Position numbers and translations under genes: made by a program. The notes under the pieces were generated by a model, which was given only the letters and a program-made list of their open reading frames with translations, was not told the DNA's origin and made no database searches. From Candidatus Tokpelaia hoelldoblerii (lineage in GTDB: Bacteria > Pseudomonadota > Alphaproteobacteria > Rhizobiales > Rhizobiaceae), in NCBI GenBank assembly GCA_002005325.1, contig CP017315.1, forward strand, positions 558,001 to 622,000: a DNA stretch of 64,000 nucleotides, read 5' to 3'. This document shows, in pieces, positions 10,811-20,702 of this stretch (position 1 is the stretch's first letter; each line of letters begins with the position of its first letter).

Positions 10811-11173
10811 ATGGCTTCGCGGAAAGAAATTCTGCAGCATCGTGCGGCACGTATTCGCCGTCAGATCAAGGCGGTTGCCAACGGTCGTCTGCGTTTGAGC
10901 GTTCATCGTTCAAATGAGAACATCTATGCGCAGATTATTGATGATGTGCGTGGACAGACAGTTGCAGCAGCTTCTACCCTTGACGGTGATCTTAAAAAAT
11001 CACTGAAGAGTGGTGCGGGTTGTGAGGCAGCAAGTGCTGTCGGCAAGCTGATTGCCCAGCGGGCAAAAAAGGCTGGCGTCAAGGAAGTTGTGTTTGATCG
11101 TGGCGCGTTTATCTATCATGGCCGTATCAAGGCCTTGGCGGAAGCGGCGCGTGAAGGCGGCTTGAGCTTCTAA
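10811..11173 (+). CDS. rplR: 50S ribosomal protein L18
   Basis: L18 brings 5S rRNA into the 50S subunit with L5. 120 residues with [18 protein letters not shown] and the C-terminal [22 protein letters not shown] signature. Confidence 0.97.
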   Translation: MASRKEILQHRAARIRRQIKAVANGRLRLSVHRSNENIYAQIIDDVRGQTVAAASTLDGDLKKSLKSGAGCEAASAVGKLIAQRAKKAGVKEVVFDRGAFIYHGRIKALAEAAREGGLSF

Positions 11174-11184
11174 ACTGGTGAATT

Positions 11185-11240
11185 ATCACCGCTCCTGACA
11201 AGGGGCGGTGATTTTGTCGGGTTTTGATTTTGTCAAAATC
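11185..11240 (+). other. rplR-rpsE hairpins
   Basis: The 109-nt gap holds an 8-bp hairpin ATCACCGC/GCGGTGAT (11185-11212) followed by a T-rich run, which looks like a weak or attenuated Rho-independent terminator inside the spc operon, and then a near-perfect palindrome GATTTTG-T-CAAAATC (11226-11240). Because essential genes continue downstream, partial termination or an internal promoter is more likely than a full stop. Confidence 0.4.
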
Positions 11241-11282
11241 CTTGTATAGAGAGTGCTTCCGGAAAAGAAAAAGGAATTAGGA

Positions 11283-11834
11283 ATGGCACAAAAAGAACGT
11301 AATCGCGACCGTGAGGAACGCGATAACGAGTTTGTCGATAAACTCGTTCATATCAATCGTGTTGCCAAGGTTGTCAAGGGTGGCCGCCGTTTTGGTTTCG
11401 CTGCGCTTGTTGTCGTTGGTGATCAGAAGGGCCGTGTCGGCTTTGGTCATGGCAAGGCGCGTGAAGTGCCTGAGGCGATCCGCAAGGCAACCGAAGCTGC
11501 AAAACGCGAGATGATTTATGTTCCTCTGCGTTCAGGCCGTACACTGCATCACGATGTTGAAGGCCGTCATGGTGCCGGCAAGGTTCTGCTGCGTTCGGCT
11601 TCAGCCGGTACCGGTATCATCGCTGGTGGTCCGATGCGTGCGGTTTTTGAAACGCTCGGCGTTCAGGATGTTGTGGCCAAGTCTTTGGGGTCTTCCAACC
11701 CTTACAACATGGTTCGCGCAACCTTTGATGCCTTGAAGCGTCAGCTGCATCCCAAGGATATCGCTGCACAGCGTGGCATTAAATATGCGACCTTGCAGGC
11801 ACGCCGCCAGCATCTGGTTGGCGGGGAAGAGTAA
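11283..11834 (+). CDS. rpsE: 30S ribosomal protein S5
   Basis: S5 contributes to decoding accuracy (ram mutations) and the mRNA entry channel. 183 residues from the ATG at 11283, which has an AGGAATTAGG ribosome-binding region; a longer frame from 11253 has no conserved N-terminus. Typical [22 protein letters not shown] and the [15 protein letters not shown] loop are present. Confidence 0.97.
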   Translation: MAQKERNRDREERDNEFVDKLVHINRVAKVVKGGRRFGFAALVVVGDQKGRVGFGHGKAREVPEAIRKATEAAKREMIYVPLRSGRTLHHDVEGRHGAGKVLLRSASAGTGIIAGGPMRAVFETLGVQDVVAKSLGSSNPYNMVRATFDALKRQLHPKDIAAQRGIKYATLQARRQHLVGGEE

Positions 11835-11869
11835 TCAGCCTCCGGCTTGTCAGAAAAGGAAATATTTAG

Positions 11870-12076
11870 ATGACTGGGAAAAAATCTCAGAGCGGCAAGA
11901 CGGTAACAGTCGAACAGATCGGCAGCCCGATCCGTCGTCCGGCTGTTCAGCGCGCAACGCTGATTGGTCTTGGCCTGAATAAAATGCACCGCCGCAAGAC
12001 ATTGCAGGATACTCCTGCTGTTCGCGGCATGATCGCAAAAGTTCAACACCTTGTCCGCATTGTGGACGAGGGTTGA
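11870..12076 (+). CDS. rpmD: 50S ribosomal protein L30
   Basis: L30 is a small 50S protein found in most but not all bacteria. 68 residues, with [28 protein letters not shown] in its normal position. Between rpsE and rplO. Confidence 0.96.
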   Translation: MTGKKSQSGKTVTVEQIGSPIRRPAVQRATLIGLGLNKMHRRKTLQDTPAVRGMIAKVQHLVRIVDEG

Positions 12077-12097
12077 TAGCGAGCAGGAGAAAAGTTC

Positions 12098-12565
12098 ATG
12101 AAACTGAATGAATTGCGCGATTCTGCCGGTGCGACAAAAGCACGCAAGCGTGTCGGTCGCGGTATCGGTTCCGGCAGTGGTAAAACCGCCGGTCGTGGTG
12201 TCAAGGGGCAGAAGTCCCGTTCCGGTGTTTCAATCAACGGGTTTGAAGGCGGACAAATGCCGATTTACCGGCGTCTGCCGAAACGTGGCTTTAACAATAT
12301 TTTTGCTAAGAGCTTCAATATTGTTTCACTTGGCCGTGTTCAGACGGCGATTGATGCCGGCAAGCTTGATGCTAAAGCTGCTGTGACAATCGAAACGCTG
12401 ATTGCTGCCGGTGTTATCCGCCGGGCAAAAGACGGTGTTCGTCTTTTGGCGGATGGCGAGTTGAAAGCCAAGGTTACGTTTAAAGTTGCCGGCGCTTCCA
12501 AGGCGGCCATTGAGAAAGTTGAGAAAGCGGGCGGTTCTGTCAAGCTTTTGTCTTCCGGCGAGTAA
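12098..12565 (+). CDS. rplO: 50S ribosomal protein L15
   Basis: L15 is a late 50S assembly protein. 155 residues, with [22 protein letters not shown] and the glycine-rich [18 protein letters not shown] segment. A 252-nt gap with a terminator-like hairpin separates it from secY. Confidence 0.97.
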   Translation: MKLNELRDSAGATKARKRVGRGIGSGSGKTAGRGVKGQKSRSGVSINGFEGGQMPIYRRLPKRGFNNIFAKSFNIVSLGRVQTAIDAGKLDAKAAVTIETLIAAGVIRRAKDGVRLLADGELKAKVTFKVAGASKAAIEKVEKAGGSVKLLSSGE

Positions 12566-12588
12566 TTGCCGGTCTTTTGATAAACGGT

Positions 12589-12626
12589 CTGACAGGGCAG
12601 TGAGCTGTCCGGTCAGGTCGTTTTTT
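12589..12626 (+). terminator. Terminator or attenuator upstream of secY
   Basis: Compound hairpin CTGACA-GGGCAG...CTGTCC-GGTCAG (12589-12616; one G-U pair and one internal mismatch), then GTCG and TTTTTTATTTT. It sits 24 nt after rplO in the 252-nt gap before secY. It resembles a Rho-independent terminator, so secY-adk probably has its own promoter in the AT-rich stretch that follows, or termination is partial. Confidence 0.55.
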
Positions 12627-12817
12627 ATTTTGTTGCTGAATATCTTTGTGGTTACAGGCAGCAAACAATAACTGACTTTGTGTCTGGAAATAGATAAAAT
12701 CAAAAATGAAGCGTTTTTTAACTTTATTTAATTGAAAAACGGTTTAACTGTTGATCTTGAAAAAATCTGTCAGGTTATGCCTGATTCCTGAATCTGTGAT
12801 GGAGCGGAGAGAATTTT

Positions 12818-14167
12818 ATGGCTTCAGCCGCTGAACAACTTGCGTCGAATATGAATTTTTCGGCGTTTTCCCGCGCAACCGAGCTGAAAAAGCGGATATG
12901 GTTCACGCTGGGTGCATTGCTGGTTTACCGATTGGGAACCTATATTCCACTGCCGGGTATTAATCCGGCCGAGTGGGCGAACTCGATGAAAATGCATGAA
13001 GGCGGCCTGATGGGGCTTGCCAATCTGTTTTCAGGCGGTGCTATTGATCGTATGGCGGTTGTTGCTCTGGGGATTACCCCTTATATTACGGCGTCCATTA
13101 TCATTCAGTTGCTGACTTCCGTTACTCCTTCGCTGGAAGCCCTGAAAAAGGAAGGGGAATCAGGGCGCAAGATTATCAACCAGTATACACGTTACGCTAC
13201 GGTTGGGCTGGCGATTGTGCAGGCTTATGGTATGGCACTGCTGCTGGAAGCAGGATTCGGCCGTGATATACAAATTGTGATGAATCCCGGGTGGTTTTTC
13301 CGCTTTTCCACTATAATCACCATGCTTGGCGGCACCATGTTTTTGATGTGGCTGGGTGAGCAGATTACCTCGCGCGGTATTGGTAACGGTATTTCCCTGA
13401 TTATCTTTGCCGGTATTGTCGCGGGTTTGCCGGGGGCAATCTACTCTATGTTGAGCGAAGTTTCGGGTGGGCGGCAGTCCTCCATGGTGCTGGTGATTGT
13501 TTTCATACTGGCGGTTGCTGTTATTGCTGCGATTGTTTTTATGGAGCGGGCACAACGGCGGTTGCTGCTTCAGTATCCCAAGCGCCAGATGGGCAACCGG
13601 ATGTTTCAGGGTGATACCTCGCATCTGCCGTTGAAACTGAATACCTCAGGTGTTATTCCGCCGATTTTTGCATCTTCGCTTTTGATGCTGCCTGCTACTT
13701 TCAGCAACTTTATCAAGGATGCGCCCCTTTGGCTGCAGAGCATGACAACAGCGCTGACGCCTACGCATATACCGCACATGATTGTCTACGCGGCCTTGAT
13801 GGTGTTTTTCTGCTTCTTCTATACGGCGATTGTCTTTAATCCCAAGGATACCGCTGACCAGCTGAAAAAGCATGGCGGCTTTATTCCCGGGATTCGCCCG
13901 GGCGAGCGCACGGCAGACTATATTGACTATGTGCTGACACGCATTACCGTTATTGGGGCTGCTTATATTGTTGCGGTTTGTTTGCTGCCGGAAGTCCTCA
14001 CCATGTCGATGGGCGGGTTTCTTGGCGGGCTTGGTGGTACGTCATTGCTGATTGTTGTGACAGTGACACTGGATACGGTTGCGCAAATTCAAGGGCATCT
14101 TGTGGCGCATCAGTATGAAGGCCTTATCAAGAAATCCAAACTGCGCGGCGGGAGACGGCATCGATGA
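12818..14167 (+). CDS. secY: Protein translocase subunit SecY
   Basis: SecY is the ten-helix channel of the SecYEG translocon in the inner membrane. 449 residues with the family features: [23 protein letters not shown] (TM1), the plug region [11 protein letters not shown], and the [16 protein letters not shown] segment near TM10. SecE is encoded at 22236-22457. The stop codon overlaps the adk start by 4 nt, the usual secY-adk pairing. Confidence 0.98.
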   Translation: MASAAEQLASNMNFSAFSRATELKKRIWFTLGALLVYRLGTYIPLPGINPAEWANSMKMHEGGLMGLANLFSGGAIDRMAVVALGITPYITASIIIQLLTSVTPSLEALKKEGESGRKIINQYTRYATVGLAIVQAYGMALLLEAGFGRDIQIVMNPGWFFRFSTIITMLGGTMFLMWLGEQITSRGIGNGISLIIFAGIVAGLPGAIYSMLSEVSGGRQSSMVLVIVFILAVAVIAAIVFMERAQRRLLLQYPKRQMGNRMFQGDTSHLPLKLNTSGVIPPIFASSLLMLPATFSNFIKDAPLWLQSMTTALTPTHIPHMIVYAALMVFFCFFYTAIVFNPKDTADQLKKHGGFIPGIRPGERTADYIDYVLTRITVIGAAYIVAVCLLPEVLTMSMGGFLGGLGGTSLLIVVTVTLDTVAQIQGHLVAHQYEGLIKKSKLRGGRRHR

Positions 14168-14754
14168 AACTTATCCTTTTAGGTCCTCCCGGAGCAGGAA
14201 AGGGCACGCAGGCAAAGCTTTTGTCGCAGCTTTATCATATTCCGCAGCTTTCAACCGGTGATATGCTGCGGGCAGCGATTGCGGCAGGTACAGAAATCGG
14301 CCGCAAGGCCAAGGCCGTGGTGGATGCGGGGCAATTTGTTTCTGATGATATTGTCAATGGTATTGTCGCAGAGCGTATTGAGGCGCCTGATTGCGCCAAT
14401 GGCTTTATTCTGGATGGCTATCCGCGCAATCTGGCTCAGGCTCAAGCCCTGCAGGCGATTCTTGGCCGCCGCGGCACAGCGCTTGATGCGGTGATTGAAC
14501 TGAAGGTGGATGAAACCGGTCTGGTCGAACGCATGAAAAAGCGTGTTGCTGATACAATTGCTGCCGGCGGGATAGCGCGCGGTGATGATAATCCCGAGAC
14601 ATTTGCCAGGCGGCTGGTTGAATATCGGGAAAAAACAGCGCCCCTGTCACGCTATTATGCCGGAACAGGGCAATTGAAAATTGTTGATGGTATGGCTGAT
14701 ATTGAGGAGGTTACCAAAGAGATTGGTAAATTGCTCAAAAACAGCAAATCATGA
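14164..14754 (+). CDS. adk: Adenylate kinase
   Basis: Catalyses ATP + AMP = 2 ADP in the cytoplasm. 196 residues; the P-loop [10 protein letters not shown] lies at residues 7-16, the AMP-site STGDMLR follows, and the catalytic segment is [13 protein letters not shown]. The short length shows the LID domain without the long zinc-type insertion, as is common in alphaproteobacteria. Coupled to secY by a 4-nt overlap. Confidence 0.98.
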   Translation: MKLILLGPPGAGKGTQAKLLSQLYHIPQLSTGDMLRAAIAAGTEIGRKAKAVVDAGQFVSDDIVNGIVAERIEAPDCANGFILDGYPRNLAQAQALQAILGRRGTALDAVIELKVDETGLVERMKKRVADTIAAGGIARGDDNPETFARRLVEYREKTAPLSRYYAGTGQLKIVDGMADIEEVTKEIGKLLKNSKS

Positions 14755-14927
14755 CAAAACATGGGGCAGGGGAGTTGACTTTTGCGCATAAATCCGTCAA
14801 AGACAACGCAAATCCAATTTTAACAGGGCATTTAGTGCAGGGATTCCTGCCTGACTGGCCAGATTTTGTTGCTGGATATCATCTGTATTCAACAGCATTG
14901 TAACAACAAGCCTTAAGGAGAACAGGC

Positions 14928-15296
14928 GTGGCTCGTATTGCTGGCGTCAATATCCCAACGAACAAGCGTGTTATCATCGCGCTGCAATATATTCACGGGA
15001 TTGGACCAAAATTTGCTCAGGAGATTGTCGAGAAAGTCGGCATCCCGTCAGAGCGTCGTGTAAGTGAATTGACAGATGCGGAAGTTTTGCAGATTCGTGA
15101 AGCGATTGACCGGGACTACCAGGTTGAAGGTGATCTGCGCCGTGAAGTCGCGATGAACATCAAGCGCCTGATGGATCTGGGCTGCTACCGCGGCCTGCGT
15201 CATCGCCGTTCGCTGCCGGTTCGTGGTCAGCGCACACACACCAATGCTCGGACCCGCAAGGGGCCTGCAAAGGCTATTGCCGGCAAGAAGAAATAA
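14928..15296 (+). CDS. rpsM: 30S ribosomal protein S13
   Basis: S13 forms intersubunit bridges and contacts P-site tRNA. 122 residues starting [19 protein letters not shown]. The start is GTG at 14928 after a strong AAGGAG. C-terminal [24 protein letters not shown] is typical. First gene of the alpha operon here; the 173-nt gap before it may hold its promoter. Confidence 0.98.
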   Translation: MARIAGVNIPTNKRVIIALQYIHGIGPKFAQEIVEKVGIPSERRVSELTDAEVLQIREAIDRDYQVEGDLRREVAMNIKRLMDLGCYRGLRHRRSLPVRGQRTHTNARTRKGPAKAIAGKKK

Positions 15297-15418
15297 GAAT
15301 ATTCCGTATTGTTACGGGGCATTCAGGAGTTGTTCTGTCCCTTCAGCGGTGTAAGCCGTAGCAGGACAGGTGGAGCCGCTGGTATAACGGCGGTGCTGAG
15401 ATCAAGGAAAGGGTTTTT

Positions 15419-15808
15419 ATGGCCAAGGAAGCTACACGTGTTCGCCGCCGCGAACGCAAGAATATTTCGTCAGGTGTTGCTCATGTCAATTCGACATTCA
15501 ATAACACTATGATCACCATTACCGATGCACAGGGCAATGCGATTGCCTGGTCTTCAGCCGGTGCGCAAGGGTTCAAGGGGTCGCGCAAGTCAACCCCGTT
15601 TGCGGCCCAGATCGCTGCTGAGGATTGCGCCAAAAAGGCGCAGGAACATGGTATGCGTTCGCTTGAGGTAGAAGTTTGCGGCCCGGGTTCGGGGCGTGAG
15701 TCGGCTTTGCGCGCCTTGCAGGCAGCCGGTTTTGTCATCACATCTATTCGTGATGTGACGCCGATTCCGCATAATGGCTGCCGCCCGCGTAAAAAGCGTC
15801 GCGTTTAA
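15419..15808 (+). CDS. rpsK: 30S ribosomal protein S11
   Basis: S11 forms part of the mRNA exit region on the platform. 129 residues, with [29 protein letters not shown] and the C-terminal [18 protein letters not shown]. Separated from rpsM by 122 nt and from rpoA by 92 nt. Confidence 0.98.
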
Positions 15809-15900
15809 GTTGCCATTGTTTATTGCCGGAATACATATTCCGGCATTGAAGCCGCTGCCACGATTGGATAGTGACAGGGCAAAGGACAGGAAGAGATATC

Positions 15901-16914
15901 ATGATCCAGAAAAACTGGCAGGAATTGATCAAGCCCAACAAGGTTGAGTTTCGTCCGCAAAGCAGCAGCCGCAGTGCTGTTCTTGTTGCCGAACCGCTGG
16001 AGCGTGGCTTTGGTCTGACTTTGGGGAATGCCCTGCGGCGTGTTTTATTGTCATCCCTGCGCGGAGCTGCAATCACGGCTGTGCAGATTGACGGTGTTCT
16101 GCACGAATTTTCGTCTATTCCCGGCGTTCGGGAAGATGTGACGGATATCATTTTGAATATCAAGGAAATCGCCATCCGTATGGAAGGCGAGACCTCGAAG
16201 CGCATGGTTCTGCGCAAAGAGGGTCCGGGTGTTGTCACTGCCGGCGATATCCAGACTGTCGGTGATGTCGAGATTTTGAATCCTGACCATGTGATCTGTA
16301 CGCTTGATGAGGGCGCGGAAATCCGCATGGAATTTGTTGTTGACAACGGCAAGGGCTATGTTCCGGCTGAACGGAACCGGACAGAAGATGCACCGATCAG
16401 CCTTATTCCGGTTGATAGCCTGTATTCGCCGGTTCGCAAAGTGTCCTATAAGGTGGAAAATACCCGTGAAGGACAGGTGCTTGACTATGACAAGCTGACA
16501 TTGACCATTGAAACCAATGGTGCTGTCAGCGGAGAAGATGCGGTTGCTTTTGCAGCGCGTATTCTGCAGGATCAGCTTTCGGTCTTTGTCAACTTTGAAG
16601 AACCGCAGAAGGATACTGCTCAAGAACAGGTTTCCGAGCTTGCCTTCAATCCGGCTCTGTTGAAGAAAGTGGATGAACTGGAACTGTCGGTTCGCTCTGC
16701 AAACTGCCTGAAGAATGATAATATCGTCTATATCGGTGATCTTATCCAGAAGACAGAAGCGGAAATGCTCCGCACCCCGAATTTCGGACGCAAGTCGCTG
16801 AACGAGATCAAGGAAGTGCTTGCCTCGATGGGTTTGCATCTCGGTATGGAAATTCCGGCATGGCCGCCGGAAAATATCGATGATCTTGCCAAGCGTTACG
16901 AAGACCAATATTAA
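15901..16914 (+). CDS. rpoA: RNA polymerase alpha subunit
   Basis: The alpha dimer nucleates RNA polymerase assembly and its C-terminal domain reads UP elements and activators. 337 residues from the ATG at 15901 ([16 protein letters not shown]); an upstream in-frame start at 15871 lacks conservation. The NTD has [20 protein letters not shown] and the CTD has [34 protein letters not shown]. Partners rpoB and rpoC are at 26.2-34.7 kb. Confidence 0.98.
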   Translation: MIQKNWQELIKPNKVEFRPQSSSRSAVLVAEPLERGFGLTLGNALRRVLLSSLRGAAITAVQIDGVLHEFSSIPGVREDVTDIILNIKEIAIRMEGETSKRMVLRKEGPGVVTAGDIQTVGDVEILNPDHVICTLDEGAEIRMEFVVDNGKGYVPAERNRTEDAPISLIPVDSLYSPVRKVSYKVENTREGQVLDYDKLTLTIETNGAVSGEDAVAFAARILQDQLSVFVNFEEPQKDTAQEQVSELAFNPALLKKVDELELSVRSANCLKNDNIVYIGDLIQKTEAEMLRTPNFGRKSLNEIKEVLASMGLHLGMEIPAWPPENIDDLAKRYEDQY

Positions 16915-16955
16915 TCACGGGCCAGAAGTGCCCAATACTTTGAAGGAGATAGCTT

Positions 16956-17381
16956 ATGCGCCACGGTAAATCAGGCCGCAAGCTGAACCGGACTGCCAGC
17001 CACCGTAAAGCGATGTTTGCCAATATGGCCGCTTCGCTGATCGAACATGAGCAGATCGTTACCACCTTGCCGAAAGCTAAGGAAATTCGTCCGATTGTGG
17101 AAAAACTGGTCACGCTGGGCAAGCGTGGCGATTTGCACGCCCGCCGTCAGGCTATTTCAGCCATTCGTGATGCGAAGCTGGTTGCCAAGCTGTTTGATAC
17201 ACTGGCTCCGCGTTATGCCACACGCAATGGCGGTTACTTGCGGATTGTCAAGGCCGGTTTCCGCACCGGTGACAATGCGCCGATGGCAGTTGTTGAGTTT
17301 GTTGACCGTGATGTTGATGCCAAGGGTGCGGCAGACCGTGCCCGTGTTGAAGCTCAGGCCAAAGAAGAAGACGCAGCATAA
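16956..17381 (+). CDS. rplQ: 50S ribosomal protein L17
   Basis: L17 is a 50S protein near the tunnel exit. 141 residues, starting [20 protein letters not shown], with a short acidic C-terminal tail. Last gene of the alpha operon; a clear terminator starts 25 nt after its stop. Confidence 0.97.
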   Translation: MRHGKSGRKLNRTASHRKAMFANMAASLIEHEQIVTTLPKAKEIRPIVEKLVTLGKRGDLHARRQAISAIRDAKLVAKLFDTLAPRYATRNGGYLRIVKAGFRTGDNAPMAVVEFVDRDVDAKGAADRARVEAQAKEEDAA

Positions 17382-17405
17382 TATCTGCATCTGCATAAAA
17401 AAATC

Positions 17406-17438
17406 AAAGCCCGCTGCCATTCCGGTCGCGGGCTTTTT
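17406..17438 (+). terminator. Rho-independent terminator after rplQ
   Basis: Stem AAAGCCCGC/GCGGGCTTT with a 13-nt loop, running into TTTTTTA. It closes the ribosomal protein cluster. Confidence 0.9.
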
Positions 17439-17507
17439 TATGACATATTCTTGTAGAATCCTGTAAACAGGAGTAAGCGTTTTTATTTTTGCTCAAGGGG
17501 TAATGGA

Positions 17508-18164
17508 ATGGCGAAAGCAGTTTATGCGCGGGGGATTTTGCTGGATATGGATGGCACACTGGTGCAATCCACAGATGTTGTCGAAACGGTGTGGGAAGAG
17601 TGGTGCCGCATACATTCTGTTCCGGTTGAAGATGTTTTACGTATCTGTCATGGGGTGCGCTCCCGTGATGTTATTTCTCAGGTTGCGCCGCGGCTTGATG
17701 TGGAAAAGGAAGCAGAACGGCTGGAAGCGCTGGAGATAAAATACAGTTCCAACGGCGCCTGTATTCCGGGTGCAGATAAATTTTTAAAAAAGCTTGCCAA
17801 AGCGCCGTGGCAATCCTGGGCGATTGTGACATCGGCCGGCCGAAAGGTTGCCCTGCACCGGTTGAATCTGTGTCATCTGCCGCTTCCGGAACAATTGATC
17901 AGCGCTGAAGATGTGGTGAAGGGTAAGCCGGATGCTGAACCTTACCGGACAGGAGCGCAACGGCTGAATGTTGCAACGGCGGATTGTCTGGTATTTGAGG
18001 ATGCGCTGGCCGGTATCAGAAGCGGTCTGGCTGCGGGCTGCCGTGTGGTGCAGATTGGTGAAAAAGAAGCGCTGCACAAAGGCGTTTGGGCTGTGATACA
18101 GGATTGGCAGCAGATCAAGGTTGCAATTGTGGACAAACAGTACAAGCTGACAATTTCTGAATAA
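17508..18164 (+). CDS. HAD-superfamily sugar-phosphatase-like hydrolase
   Basis: 218 residues of the HAD phosphatase fold, resembling the DL-glycerol-3-phosphatase / 2-deoxyglucose-6-phosphatase (YfbT/HxpA-like) subgroup. Motif I DMDGT is at residues 13-17 (nucleophile D13, acid/base D15), motif II is the Thr-Ser of VTSAG, motif III is the Lys of VVKGKPDAEPY, and motif IV is FEDALAG. The alpha-helical cap lies between motifs I and II (subclass I). It probably dephosphorylates a small sugar or polyol phosphate in the cytoplasm; the substrate cannot be told from sequence. Monocistronic after the rplQ terminator and convergent with the next gene. Confidence 0.85.
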   Translation: MAKAVYARGILLDMDGTLVQSTDVVETVWEEWCRIHSVPVEDVLRICHGVRSRDVISQVAPRLDVEKEAERLEALEIKYSSNGACIPGADKFLKKLAKAPWQSWAIVTSAGRKVALHRLNLCHLPLPEQLISAEDVVKGKPDAEPYRTGAQRLNVATADCLVFEDALAGIRSGLAAGCRVVQIGEKEALHKGVWAVIQDWQQIKVAIVDKQYKLTISE

Positions 18165-18188
18165 CTGAAAACAGCGTGTCATTATGAG

Positions 18189-18219
18189 GGCTTCCCCGTC
18201 AACCAGGTGCGGGGAAGCC
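18189..18219. terminator. Hairpin between convergent genes
   Basis: Perfect 10-bp stem GGCTTCCCCG/CGGGGAAGCC with an 11-nt loop in the short space between the HAD hydrolase and the convergent glucose-1-phosphatase. The T-run is weak on either strand, so it is only a probable bidirectional terminator. Confidence 0.55.
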
Positions 18220-18225
18220 GGGTAT

Positions 18226-19461
18226 TTATTGTCTTGCTTCGTGCATGACCGAGGCGAATTTATCCATCGGGCAGAAACCGTTGGCATCCACCGGGCAATC
18301 ATTGAGTTCCAGTGTGACGCGTTGCGCCGGTGTGGCGGGCGTCAACGGCTCAGCATTGCGGATCTGCTCACTGCTTTGATAGATATATTCAATTTTCATC
18401 AGATCATGATTCGTTTTGCTGTCGTGCCAGCGCTGAAAGACGATTTTACCGCCGATTGGTGTGTGCTCAAACTGACCAGGCAGTTGATAAGGCCTGAAAT
18501 CGAGAGCTGCCAGCAAAGAGGCAATATTGGAATCATGCCCGACCAGCACAGTGATTTTCGGTGCATTCTTCTGTTCTGTAACCAGAGCGTTTTCGATATA
18601 TTTCATCAGCGGCGCGGCGACATTTCTTGCCACTTGTGGTGAGGTGAACAGGCTGTCCTGATAGCCATTCTTCAACTTTGACAGAGCCTGCCACTGTTCA
18701 TCGCCCTGAATCCGGTTCCAGGCGACCTGTTCGAGCGGAAAACCTTCATAATATTGCAGGGTAAAGGTATCAACCAGTGTATTGCCGGTTTTCAACGGCC
18801 CTGACACGCCGGGTTCGTGTTGATATGCCGCACTGAAGCTGTCTTTTGTTTCAGCCAGGGAACATGGCTGTTTTTCCTTGCAGACGGGAGAGGCCCTGTA
18901 GTCTGTGATCTGCTCCAGCAACCGGTAGCTGTCATCCAGTTGCAGCATATCGCGCTTGGCTATCATTGCTGCAATCGCCTGTTGGCTGAATTGTGTTGAA
19001 TCATCGGTAATGACCGGATTGAAGACGGGATCCATCGTACCCATTTTTTGCTGGTGATGAACAGGAACGCTACATTCAGGAAATGCCCCGGTGGTGAAGA
19101 ACTGCGCTGTGGCAACTGTACGCTGCAGGCTGTTGGCATAGACATAAACTGAATCGGGTGCCGGGCATTCATTGGCTTTTATCAGTGCCTGCTGCACCAG
19201 CCATTCACGCATATAGTGCCCCATATAAACTTCAAGTATACCGCCCTTGGTGGTGAGATGACCGCTCGGCGTGTCCCAGTGCGGCCAGTTTTTTGGCGTG
19301 GACTGTTCCGCCACGCTGCCGCGACTGGCAAGCGGTGCGCGCAGATTATGGCGGCTCATGATCAGCACTTGCTGCAACTGGTAATCCTGCGGTGCGGTTT
19401 GCGCCTGCGCACCTGTCCATACCGCTGCTGATATGGCCAGCGCGGATACTATTTTTCTCAT
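18226..19461 (-). CDS. agp: Periplasmic glucose-1-phosphatase (histidine acid phosphatase)
   Basis: Releases phosphate from glucose-1-phosphate, and weakly from phytate, in the periplasm. 411 residues from the ATG at 19461, which has a GAGGA Shine-Dalgarno (a GTG two codons upstream is also possible). The N-terminus is a signal peptide ending near AQA. The histidine-phosphatase motif appears as SRHNLRAP (catalytic H38) rather than the usual RHGxRxP, and the proton-donor motif is GHDSN (H309-D310). RHNLRAP and long stretches such as [13 protein letters not shown] match from memory the E. coli Agp protein closely, far closer than expected for an alphaproteobacterial phosphatase. This suggests transfer from an enterobacterium. 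Monocistronic. Confidence 0.92.
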   Translation of the reverse strand: MRKIVSALAISAAVWTGAQAQTAPQDYQLQQVLIMSRHNLRAPLASRGSVAEQSTPKNWPHWDTPSGHLTTKGGILEVYMGHYMREWLVQQALIKANECPAPDSVYVYANSLQRTVATAQFFTTGAFPECSVPVHHQQKMGTMDPVFNPVITDDSTQFSQQAIAAMIAKRDMLQLDDSYRLLEQITDYRASPVCKEKQPCSLAETKDSFSAAYQHEPGVSGPLKTGNTLVDTFTLQYYEGFPLEQVAWNRIQGDEQWQALSKLKNGYQDSLFTSPQVARNVAAPLMKYIENALVTEQKNAPKITVLVGHDSNIASLLAALDFRPYQLPGQFEHTPIGGKIVFQRWHDSKTNHDLMKIEYIYQSSEQIRNAEPLTPATPAQRVTLELNDCPVDANGFCPMDKFASVMHEARQ

Positions 19462-19563
19462 GTCCACTTCCTCATATGATTATTACGATCTGTTGATTAT
19501 GCCGGAAGGAGGAAGTGTATTCAATGGAATGATAGTCATATCCGGCATTGCAGATGTGGCGGT

Positions 19564-19590
19564 GGGCAGGGCGTTCAATACGCCCTGCCC
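19564..19590. terminator. Hairpin downstream of pirin gene
   Basis: Ten-bp stem GGGCAGGGCG/CGCCCTGCCC (plus one T-A pair) just after the pirin stop on the minus strand; on the plus strand it is followed by GTTTTG. Likely transcription end of the pirin gene, though the U-run in the minus-strand direction is poor. Confidence 0.5.
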
Positions 19591-19601
19591 GTTTTGCCGG
19601 G

Positions 19602-20306
19602 TTATATTGCCGAAGTGTCAACCAGCACAAGTTCGGCGTCTTTCTGGGCTGTCACACGGATAACCGGCTCGTCACGGATAGCTGCGCCATCGCGTTCTGC
19701 AAGCTCTATGCCGTTGACTGTAACCTTGCCGGTTGAGGGAACGAGATAACCGCAACGCCTGTCGCCGAAGTGGTATTCAGCCGTTTCGCCTGCTTTCAGC
19801 GTTGCGCCAAGCACGCGGGCCCTGGTGCGGATAGGCAGGGCGTTGGTGTCGCCTTCCATGCCGCTGGCCAGTGCGATAAACCGTCCCGAACGTTCTCCTC
19901 TGGGAAAAGGCTTCGAGCCCCATGCCGGGGTGCCGCCCTGCTCATCGGGGAAGATCCATATCTGGAAAATACGGGTAATACCGTCTTCCATGTTGTATTC
20001 GGCGTGGCGAATGCCGGAGCCGGCGCTCATAACCTGCACGTCGCCGGCCTTGGTGCGTCCTTCATTGCCCTGATTATCCTGATGTGTTATCACGCCTTCA
20101 CGCACATAGGTGATAATCTCCATATTTTCATGGGGATGCAACGGAAAGCCGGTGCCCGGCGCAATGGTATCATCATTCCACACCCGCAATGCGCCCCAGT
20201 GAACCCGTTCGGGATCATGATAGGAGGCAAAGGAAAAGTGGTGTCTGGCGTCAAGCCAGCCATGGTCTGCATGGCCAAGGCTGGCAAAAGGGCGATGTTC
20301 AATCAT
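19602..20306 (-). CDS. Pirin family protein (YhhW-like, putative quercetin 2,3-dioxygenase)
   Basis: 234 residues from the ATG at 20306, which has GGGAG eight bases upstream; an in-frame start at 20321 is less good. Bicupin pirin fold: the metal-binding cupin motif is HPHENMEIITYV with the second part GIRHAEYN. Close in layout to E. coli YhhW (HADHGWLDARHHFSFASYHDP near the N-terminus), which has quercetinase activity in vitro; the physiological role is unclear. Cytoplasmic, no signal peptide. Stands alone between agp and the tuf leader. Confidence 0.88.
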   Translation of the reverse strand: MIEHRPFASLGHADHGWLDARHHFSFASYHDPERVHWGALRVWNDDTIAPGTGFPLHPHENMEIITYVREGVITHQDNQGNEGRTKAGDVQVMSAGSGIRHAEYNMEDGITRIFQIWIFPDEQGGTPAWGSKPFPRGERSGRFIALASGMEGDTNALPIRTRARVLGATLKAGETAEYHFGDRRCGYLVPSTGKVTVNGIELAERDGAAIRDEPVIRVTAQKDAELVLVDTSAI

Positions 20307-20463
20307 AATATTTTCTCCCATGGGGATTTTTTAAAGGGGGTCTGCCATAACATAACAAATTTTAGCTGCCACAGAAGCCGGCAGAATTGAGACGGACTGT
20401 TTCTGCTTTGCACTACAATCATGACAAAAGCCAATTTGAACGGCGGGAAATGATAAAAAGGGG

Positions 20464-20491
20464 TTGTCAAATCGGGAGGAATCGCTATAAG
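20464..20491 (+). promoter_or_regulatory. Candidate promoter for tuf copy 2
   Basis: TTGTCA (20464-20469), 16-nt spacer, TATAAG (20486-20491). It lies in the 396-nt region between pirin and tuf copy 2 and would give a leader of roughly 200 nt. The leader also has a small hairpin ACCTGA/TCAGGT at 20660-20675. Otherwise I see no gene in 20322-20702. Confidence 0.5.
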
Positions 20492-20702
20492 GCCTGCTAC
20501 AGAACTCTTTTTTGTGTGTTTTAATGCAGGCAGGAGAGCATATAACGATAGGCATTTGCTGCTTTATGCGTTATCTGATATGAAGGGACTGGACAGGACT
20601 TGTCCTTAATTCTTGAAAGATGCCGGGTCGGTTGTCGGGCCGGTTTGATTTGACTGTATACCTGATATTTCAGGTATTGGAGAGATTGAGAGATCGACGG
20701 CA

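Noticed and set aside
17503..17739. ORF overlapping the start of the HAD gene in another frame
   Set aside because: No family features; the HAD frame has all four catalytic motifs.
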